The notes under the pieces are model-generated. The model was not told the origin of the DNA and searched no databases. It saw only the letters and a list, made by a program, of their open reading frames with translations. Both the position numbers and the translations under genes were made by a program. Positions 1 to 5,038 of a stretch of DNA of 5,038 nt are shown here, piece by piece (position 1 is the stretch's first letter; each line of letters begins with the position of its first letter). The DNA comes from Pseudomonadota bacterium (GTDB lineage Bacteria; Pseudomonadota; Alphaproteobacteria; Rhizobiales; Xanthobacteraceae), in assembly GCA_023392205.1 (NCBI GenBank), contig JAEVZN010000465.1, forward strand, positions 1 through 5,038, read 5' to 3'.

Positions 1-38
1 CTCCCCCTCGTATGTCTCACACCTGTTTCATTCATTGA
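1..38 (+). other. Possible 3' tail of an upstream gene overlapping livH
   Basis: One frame (codons starting at position 3) is open from the left edge and ends in TGA at 36-38. It shares its last base with the livH ATG at 38-40, giving TGATG, a common stop/start overlap in operons. The visible tail would read PPRMSHTCFIH. This stretch is pyrimidine-rich and lacks a Shine-Dalgarno sequence, which fits livH being translated by coupling to an upstream reading frame. Only 11 codons are visible, so the identity of such a gene cannot be judged and the open frame may be chance. The livH frame is also open to the left edge, so a longer livH cannot be formally excluded. Confidence 0.3.
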
Positions 39-898
39 TGCAAAGCGCCATCCTTCAGGCCATCAACGGCATCTCGCTTGGCGCGTTGCTGTTTCTTGTC
101 GCCAGCGGCTTCACACTCACATTCGGGCTGATGCGCGTGGTCAATATGGCCTATGGCGCGTATTACCTGCTCGGCGGTTACATCGGATTGTCCATCGTCC
201 GCGTGACGGGCAGTTTTGAACTTGCCCTGCTGGGCGGCGGCCTTTCGATTGTCGTTCTGGGTTTTCTGGTCGACCGCTTTCTGATCAGCAGAACCGGCCA
301 TAACCATCTTGCCCAGGTCCTGCTCACTGTCGGCGTGGCATTTGTCATCGGCGAGGTCTGTCTTGCAGTCTGGGGCGGCGACAGCCTCAAGATCCAGCTT
401 CCGGCCTATCTCAGGGGTTCGGTCGTGCTGCCCGGCGACCTGTATTATCCGAAATTCCGTTTCGCGATGATCATCTTCGGCGTCGTCGTCGCGATCTCCC
501 TGTGGCTCCTTTATCACAAGACCCAGATCGGCGCCGTGGTTCGCGCCGGCGTCGACGACCGCGAAATCGTCAACGCAAACGGCATCAATGTCGACCGTCT
601 GTTCGTGCTGGTGTCTGCCCTGGGCTCGTTCCTGGCGGGCGTAGCCGGTGTGGTCGGCGGCGCCTTCCTCACGCTCAATCCCGGTGCGGAATGGGACATT
701 CTGGTCCTCGCACTTGTCGTCGTCATCATCGGAGGTCTCGGCAGTCTCGAAGGCGCCATCCTGGGCAGCATCGTTGTGGGCCTGCTCGACGCCTATGGCC
801 GCTGGCTGTTGCCTGAGTTCTCATACTTCGTGCTGTTTGGCCCGATGGCCGTGCTCCTCCTGTTCCGGGTCACCGGCATTTTCGGCAAGGAGCACTGA
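38..898 (+). CDS. livH: Branched-chain amino acid-type ABC transporter permease, LivH family
   Basis: This is one of two inner-membrane permease subunits of a HAAT-type ABC importer. It pairs with LivM to form the channel and is driven by LivG and LivF. The 286-residue product has the usual family length and is almost entirely hydrophobic, with about eight likely membrane segments. The N-terminus (INGISLGALLFLVASGFTLT, residues 9-28) is the classic LivH opening, followed by MRVVNMAYGAYYLLGGYIG. A cytoplasmic coupling loop lies around residues 165-190 (GAVVRAGVDDREIVNANGIN) and a conserved GGLGSLEGAILGSIVVGL segment at 232-249. The ATG at 38 is preferred because it gives this standard N-terminus. 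The TTG at 35 would add one residue. No good ribosome site precedes it. The stop is followed by livM after 3 bases. The family is clear, but substrate cannot be read from the permease, so 'branched-chain amino acid' is a family name only. Confidence 0.93.
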   Translation: MQSAILQAINGISLGALLFLVASGFTLTFGLMRVVNMAYGAYYLLGGYIGLSIVRVTGSFELALLGGGLSIVVLGFLVDRFLISRTGHNHLAQVLLTVGVAFVIGEVCLAVWGGDSLKIQLPAYLRGSVVLPGDLYYPKFRFAMIIFGVVVAISLWLLYHKTQIGAVVRAGVDDREIVNANGINVDRLFVLVSALGSFLAGVAGVVGGAFLTLNPGAEWDILVLALVVVIIGGLGSLEGAILGSIVVGLLDAYGRWLLPEFSYFVLFGPMAVLLLFRVTGIFGKEH

Positions 899-901
899 GA
901 G

Positions 902-1834
902 ATGCGCTTTGCTATCGCGTTCGTCCTCATCGCAGCGGCTGCGCTCATGCCGATGTTTGCCGGCGAGTTCTGGGTCGGTCTGATGACCCAGATCATGATC
1001 TTCGGCCTGTTGGCGCTATCAGCAGACCTTCTGCTGGGAAATGCCGGCCTGTTTTCCCTCTGTCATGCCTCGTTCTTTGCGGTCGCCGCCTATACAACGG
1101 CCATTCTTCAGGTCCGGCATGGCGTACCGACCATCATGGCCGCTCCGGCCGGAATCCTGGCCGGGACATTGCTGTCGACGATCTTCGCCTTCTCCGTTCG
1201 CACGCGTGGCGTCTATTTTATTCTGATTACGCTCGCCTTCGGATACATCGTCTGGGGTGTCGCCTATCGCTGGGCATCATTCACCGGCGGCGACAACGGC
1301 GTGACCAATGTGCCCTTCCCCGCGGTCGGCGGCTTCGCAGTGACCAACGCCTATCAGTATTATTACCTGGTCCTCGTTGTCGTGACGCTTTGCCTCTGGG
1401 CCTACAGCATCCTCGTGGCCTCGCCATTCGGTCTGGCGATGCGCGGCATTAAATCCAGCGAAGCGCGCATGCGCAGTCTCGGCTTCGATGTGAGCCGTCA
1501 CCTCTATGCGGCGTTCGTGCTGTCCGGGCTGCTCGCCAGCATCGCCGGCGTGCTTTACGTCTATTATAACCGCTTCATCAATCCGGCCGCTGCGTCTTTC
1601 CCGGTTTCGGTCGAGGCTGTGCTGATGGCCATCATCGGTGGATCGGGGACGCTGCTCGGGCCGCTGATCGGATCCGGTATCATATTGATGCTGAGAAACT
1701 GGGTCGGCGGATACTTCCATTTCTACCACGGCATCCTCGGCGTCGTATTCATTGCGACGGTACTGTGGGCCCCGAAGGGCCTGATGGGCCTCATCACGCG
1801 CTGGCGCTCGGGCGACCGGGGAGAAGGCGCATGA
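902..1834 (+). CDS. livM: Branched-chain amino acid-type ABC transporter permease, LivM family
   Basis: This is the second inner-membrane permease, expected to form a heterodimer with LivH. The 310 residues fit short LivM proteins that lack the N-terminal extension of the E. coli protein. The first ~20 residues form a hydrophobic helix. Family landmarks are GNAGLFSLCHASFFAVAAYT (46-65; the usual consensus is close to SLGHAAFFGIGAYT), TGGDNGV (128-134), the ATPase-coupling loop around 177-199 (GLAMRGIKSSEARMRSLGFD) and GGSGTLLGPLIG (246-257), ending with WAPKGLMGL. The start at 902 has a good AAGGAG at 887-892, nine bases upstream and inside the end of livH. The stop TGA overlaps the livG ATG (ATGA). 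C54 replaces the more usual glycine of the SLGHA motif. That is a small deviation and probably tolerated. Function in transport is well supported, substrate is not. Confidence 0.93.
   Translation: MRFAIAFVLIAAAALMPMFAGEFWVGLMTQIMIFGLLALSADLLLGNAGLFSLCHASFFAVAAYTTAILQVRHGVPTIMAAPAGILAGTLLSTIFAFSVRTRGVYFILITLAFGYIVWGVAYRWASFTGGDNGVTNVPFPAVGGFAVTNAYQYYYLVLVVVTLCLWAYSILVASPFGLAMRGIKSSEARMRSLGFDVSRHLYAAFVLSGLLASIAGVLYVYYNRFINPAAASFPVSVEAVLMAIIGGSGTLLGPLIGSGIILMLRNWVGGYFHFYHGILGVVFIATVLWAPKGLMGLITRWRSGDRGEGA
1818..1823 (+). promoter_or_regulatory. Shine-Dalgarno site for livG
   Basis: GGGGAG lies seven bases before the ATG at 1831, inside the last codons of livM. It supports the ATG at 1831 over the in-frame GTG at 1765, which would add 22 residues unlike any LivG N-terminus. 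Together with the ATGA overlap it indicates coupled translation of livM and livG. Confidence 0.7.
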
Positions 1835-2563
1835 GCACGCTGTCCATCCAGACCGAAAGCATCTGCAAATCCTTTGGCGGTTTGCATGCTGTGGTGGACG
1901 TTTCGCTCTCAATCGTGGACGGCGAGAGGCGCGTCCTGATCGGTCCGAACGGCGCCGGCAAGACCACATTGTTTCATTGCATCGCCGGGACGCACCAGCC
2001 GACATCAGGCCGCATCCTGCTGTCGGGACAGGATATCTCCGGCCTTGCAGAAAATCGCCGGACCGCGCTCGGCATGGGCCGCACGTTCCAGATTTCCAAC
2101 ATTTGTACCGATTTGTCGGTGCGCGAAAATCTGCTGCTGGCCGCACTCGGAAACGACAAGAGGAAGTGGACGACCTATCGCGCGGCGGCCTCATACAATG
2201 ATTTAAGCGAGCGCGTTGAAAAAAGCGCCGAACACATCGGCCTTGCGCCGCGCGCCGACGAACTGGTGAAGTTTTTGTCCTACGGCGAGCGCCGTCAGCT
2301 CGAACTCGCGCTCGCCCTGATTTCCCAGCCGACCGTGCTTCTGCTAGACGAGCCCTGCGCCGGTCTGTCACCGAGCGAACGGCAGAGCTTCTCCCGCATC
2401 ATTTCCGAGCTGCCGCGCAGCATCACATTGCTCATGATCGAGCACGATATCGACATCGCACTGGCGCTCGCAGACCGTGTGACAGTGATGCACCGCGGCC
2501 GCGTGATCCTCGATGGAACGCCAGACGAGGTGCGGAAAGACGAGCAGGTCCGGGAGGTGTATT

Positions 2564-2577
<14 letters not shown>
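1831..2577 (+). CDS. livG: ABC transporter ATP-binding protein, LivG family
   Basis: This is the cytoplasmic ATPase subunit that pairs with LivF and drives import through LivH/LivM by ATP hydrolysis. The 248-residue product carries a complete set of nucleotide-binding motifs: Walker A GPNGAGKTT (38-46, K44), Q-loop GRTFQ (Q87), signature LSYGERRQLE (149-158), Walker B LLLDEP (170-175, catalytic E174) and H-loop IEHD (H205). The LSYGE form of the signature, rather than LSGGQ, and the ICKSFGGLHAVVDVSLSI opening are typical of LivG. The length matches the family (about 250). The C-terminal region (TPDEVRKDEQVREVYFG) is the usual LivG ending. The start ATG overlaps the livM stop, and the 3' end overlaps livF by 14 bases. 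Nothing appears broken. Confidence 0.95.
2552..2557 (+). promoter_or_regulatory. Shine-Dalgarno site that fixes the TTG start of livF
   Basis: GGGAGG, continuing as GGGAGGTG, sits inside the last codons of livG, six bases before a TTG at 2564 in the livF frame. No ATG or GTG lies nearby in that frame, and the next upstream in-frame ATG (2513) would add 17 residues unlike a LivF N-terminus. The strong site with ideal spacing makes TTG the best start. Confidence 0.75.
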
Positions 2578-3310
<733 letters not shown>

Positions 3311-3324
3311 GAACGGTGTGAAGC

Positions 3325-4089
3325 ATGAAGATGTTCGATCTGAGCGGCCGGGTTGCAATCGTCACCGGCGGGAATTCCGGGATCGGATTGGGCATTGCCG
3401 AAGGTCTCGCCGAAGCGGGTGCAACCCTGGCCATCGTCGGCCGCCGGGCCGAAGCCAATGCTGGCGCGGTCAAGGCGTTCGAGGCGCGTGGCACCCGCGC
3501 CTTCGCGATCGAGGCCGACGTCGGCAAGGAGGACGATTGCAAGCGGCTTGTCGATCAGACCGCCGAACTTGCGGGCCGTGTCGATATTCTCGTCAACAAT
3601 GCGGGCGTTGCGATCCGCAAGCCACCGCACGAATATTCGCCGGCGGACTGGCGTCAGGTAATCGACGTCAACCTCTCATCGGCGTTCTATTGCTCGCACG
3701 CCGCCTATCCGCATATGTGCCGTGCGGGCGGCGGCAAGCTCATCAATATCGGCTCGATGATGTCGATCTTCGGCATGCCATTCGCTGTGGCCTATGGCGC
3801 CAGCAAGGGCGGGCTGGTCCAGATGACCAAGGGCCTTGCGACCGCATGGGCCAAGGACAACATCCAGTCGAACGCCCTCCTGCCCGGCTGGATCGACACC
3901 CCGTTCACACGCACGGCCCGCGAGCAGGTGGCCGGCCTGAACGAACGTGTCCTGGGGCGCACGCCAGCAGGACGCTGGGGTCAACCAGCGGACTTCGCGG
4001 GCGCAGCAGTGTTTCTGGCCAGTGATGCGTCAAACTTTGTCAATGGCGCATCGATCGTCATCGACGGCGGCTATTCGTCGATGGGGTAG
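3325..4089 (+). CDS. Classical short-chain dehydrogenase/reductase (SDR), substrate unknown
   Basis: This is a predicted cytoplasmic NAD(P)-dependent oxidoreductase of 254 residues, a normal length for classical SDRs. Visible elements are the cofactor loop TGGNSGIG (14-21), D64 of EADV near the adenine, NNAG (91-94), N116 of DVNLSS, catalytic S144, Y157 and K161 (YGASK, 13 residues after the Ser), PGWIDTPFT (187-195) and the C-terminal ASIVIDGGYSSMG. R40-R41 after the second strand, where NAD-specific enzymes usually have Asp, suggests NADP(H); this is inference. The general look is that of the gluconate 5-dehydrogenase / 2-deoxy-gluconate 3-dehydrogenase / 'glucose 1-dehydrogenase' cluster, but SDR labels at this level do not fix a substrate. 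It follows livF by 14 bases and probably belongs to the operon, so it may act on the imported compound. The ribosome site is weak (GGTGTGAAG at 3315-3323). A second ATG at 3331 is an equally possible start. Confidence 0.92.
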   Translation: MKMFDLSGRVAIVTGGNSGIGLGIAEGLAEAGATLAIVGRRAEANAGAVKAFEARGTRAFAIEADVGKEDDCKRLVDQTAELAGRVDILVNNAGVAIRKPPHEYSPADWRQVIDVNLSSAFYCSHAAYPHMCRAGGGKLINIGSMMSIFGMPFAVAYGASKGGLVQMTKGLATAWAKDNIQSNALLPGWIDTPFTRTAREQVAGLNERVLGRTPAGRWGQPADFAGAAVFLASDASNFVNGASIVIDGGYSSMG

Positions 4090-4143
4090 ACTCCTCGCCC
4101 TGCCGACCGGTCCCGCATATTCGCGCAAGGCCCGGACTGCGCG

Positions 4144-4160
4144 CGGAATGCCGCATTCCG
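4144..4160. repeat. Perfect 17-bp palindrome, candidate operator or hairpin
   Basis: CGGAATGC and GCATTCCG are perfect inverted copies of 8 bases around a single central C. It lies 54 bases after the SDR stop and 216 bases before the proposed TetR start. An 8-1-8 palindrome fits a dimeric repressor such as a TetR-family protein. As RNA it would form a 7-bp stem with a CCG loop but has no T-run after it, so a standard intrinsic terminator is less likely. The symmetry is seen directly, the role is inferred. Confidence 0.45.
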
Positions 4161-4223
4161 GATATTGGGCCGGCCGCGACCGAGTGCGCACAACCGGAAA
4201 AAGGGCCTGTTGCGCCGAAGACC

Positions 4224-4249
4224 GGACCCGTTTCACAATTGCCGGGTTC
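4224..4249. repeat. Weaker inverted repeat in the intergenic gap
   Basis: GGACCCG (4224-4230) can pair with CGGGTTC (4243-4249) with one G-T wobble, enclosing a 12-base loop that contains CAATTG. No T-run follows. It could be a weak RNA hairpin or chance in GC-rich sequence. Confidence 0.2.
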
Positions 4250-4298
4250 TAACAATGCACATTATTGAGCATGTTCATTTTCCTGCCCGGCCATTATG
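4231..4298 (+). promoter_or_regulatory. AT-rich stretch, possible promoter/operator of the TetR-type gene
   Basis: This is the most AT-rich part of the gap. It contains an imperfect inverted repeat: AACAATGC (4251-4258) and GCATGTT (4269-4275), with one bulged base, around ACATTATTGA. TTGCCG (4239-4244) lies 17 bases before TTATTG (4262-4267), only a poor match to a -35/-10 pair. Composition and position suggest a control region, but no motif is strong enough to place a transcription start. Confidence 0.2.
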
Positions 4299-4376
4299 AG
4301 GTCAAGGGCTGCTTGAAATTCACCGGCGATTGCCGCAACACAGCAATCTAGCCCCTCCTTCCACCCTGCGGATCCC

Positions 4377-5038
4377 GTGGCCGAAAGCTCAGACCTTCTT
4401 ATCGGCAAAAGAGAACGCAACAAGCAGGACAAGCTGCTGCGTATCAAGGCGGCCGCGCGCGATCTTTTCATATCCCGCGGCTACGATGAAACGACGACGC
4501 GCGAGATCGCGATCCGTGCCGGCGTCGGGATGGGAACGGTGTTCACCTATGCCGACAACAAGCGCGACCTGCTCTTTCTGATCGCCAACGAAGACCTCGA
4601 AAAGGTCACGCGGCAGGCCGATGCGGAGCTCTCTACGTCGTGCTCACTGATCGACAACCTGCTCGCCATATCCCGCAGCCATTATGAGTATTTCGAGCGG
4701 CAGCCCGATCTTTCGAAGCTGATGCTGCGCGAGATGTTGTTCTACGATTCCGGCCAGCAGGCCGACCGTTTCAGGACGACACGCGAACACGTTATCGCCA
4801 TGATGGTTCGTGCCGTCGAATTTGCGATGGAAAGCAAATCGATCCGGACATCGGAACCGGCGCAGGCGGTTGGGTGGATGCTGTTCTGCATATATCAGGT
4901 CGAGCTGAGGCACTGGCTCGCAGAAGGCGAAACCGGCCTGGAGACAGGTCTCCGCCGGCTCGCAAAAACATTGCAGCTGGCCATTGCTGGTATTTCACCC
5001 GCCCCCGCCGCTTTGCAAAGGCAGGGACGAAAGGCCAT
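4377..5038 (+). CDS. TetR/AcrR-family transcriptional regulator, 3' end beyond the window
   Basis: A frame starting at GTG 4377 stays open for 220 codons to the right edge. It is therefore partial, though probably nearly complete, since the family is usually about 190-220 residues. The N-terminus is a TetR-type DNA-binding domain: helix KLLRIKAAARDLFISRGYDE (19-38), then the helix-turn-helix TTREIAIRAGVGMGTVFTYA (40-59) followed by DNKRDLLFLI. The consensus positions T41, I44-A45, A48-G49-V50, G53-T54, Y58, K62 and L65 are present. The rest (70-205) is helical in character and should be the ligand-binding and dimer domain, ending in TGLETGLRRLAKTLQLAIAG. GTG is the only reasonable start: the frame is closed by TGA at 4314 and no in-frame ATG comes before the HTH is lost. 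The ribosome site is weak. It is probably a repressor of itself and/or the upstream transport-SDR genes. The ligand is unknown. Confidence 0.85.
   Translation, partial: MAESSDLLIGKRERNKQDKLLRIKAAARDLFISRGYDETTTREIAIRAGVGMGTVFTYADNKRDLLFLIANEDLEKVTRQADAELSTSCSLIDNLLAISRSHYEYFERQPDLSKLMLREMLFYDSGQQADRFRTTREHVIAMMVRAVEFAMESKSIRTSEPAQAVGWMLFCIYQVELRHWLAEGETGLETGLRRLAKTLQLAIAGISPAPAALQRQGRKA

Larger units (their letters stand above)
4090..4376. other. Gap between the SDR gene and the TetR-type gene, no gene seen
   Basis: This stretch of 287 bases carries no reading frame with recognisable protein features on either strand. The frames that cross it are extensions or shadows of neighbours. The first part (4090-4230) is GC-rich and holds a perfect 17-bp palindrome at 4144-4160 and short self-complementary words (GACCGGTC at 4105-4112, GGCCGGCC at 4168-4175). 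The part from about 4231 to 4298 is clearly more AT-rich and is where a promoter for the regulator would be expected. I found no convincing -35/-10 pair and no hairpin followed by a T-run, so any terminator for the upstream operon is not of the obvious intrinsic kind. Confidence 0.6.

Noticed and set aside
32..517. Minus-strand open frame of 161 codons opposite livH
   Set aside because: The Asp/Gln/His-rich composition is the usual reverse complement of a hydrophobic membrane protein gene. There is no domain or ribosome site.
687..703. Sequence inside livH (CGGAATG-GGA-CATTCTG) resembling the intergenic 17-bp palindrome at 13 of 17 positions
   Set aside because: It encodes part of LivH (Ala-Glu-Trp-Asp-Ile-Leu) and so is under protein constraint. 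The symmetry is reduced to 5-base arms. A second operator within the gene is possible but the match is more likely chance.
1277..2371. Long open frame of 364 codons on the minus strand, opposite livM and livG
   Set aside because: It lies antisense to two well-supported genes. Its protein is rich in Arg, Ala and Asp-Glu-His stretches with no recognisable domain, as expected from the reverse frame of GC-rich coding sequence.
4030..4255. Minus-strand frames of 65-68 codons across the intergenic gap
   Set aside because: They are short, lack a ribosome site and recognisable motif, and run into the SDR gene antisense. There is no support for a real gene.
4262..4471. Minus-strand open frame of 69 codons overlapping the start of the TetR-type gene
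   Set aside because: It overlaps the conserved DNA-binding domain coding of the regulator in antisense and has no family signature.

Overview
The window looks like one transport operon plus a linked regulator from a GC-rich Gram-negative bacterium. The high GC at wobble positions, the tightly packed Liv-type genes and the style of the proteins suggest an alphaproteobacterium, perhaps of the Rhizobiales/Hyphomicrobiales. That placement is inferred from sequence style alone.

Layout, all on the + strand. Positions 1-37 may be the tail of an upstream gene whose TGA overlaps the first ATG. Then come livH (38-898) and livM (902-1834), the two membrane permeases of a branched-chain-amino-acid-type (HAAT family) ABC importer, followed by livG (1831-2577) and livF (2564-3310), its two ATPases. 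A classical short-chain dehydrogenase/reductase (SDR) follows 14 bases later (3325-4089). A gap of 287 bases (4090-4376) carries no convincing gene but holds a perfect 17-bp palindrome. A TetR/AcrR-type regulator starts at a GTG (4377) and runs off the right edge, with 220 residues visible and no stop.

The first five genes overlap or almost touch (3-base gap, 4-base ATGA overlap, 14-base overlap with a TTG start, 14-base gap), so they are probably co-transcribed and partly translationally coupled. LivH and LivM form the membrane channel, and LivG and LivF power it. The periplasmic binding protein that sets specificity is not in the window. An SDR as the next gene suggests that the imported compound is oxidised or reduced on arrival, so the cargo need not be leucine, isoleucine or valine. 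The TetR-type protein is a candidate local regulator, and the palindrome is its best candidate operator, but this is unproven.

No RNA gene, mobile element, CRISPR array or clearly new system was seen. The content is a well-known type of catabolic import locus with an unknown substrate.
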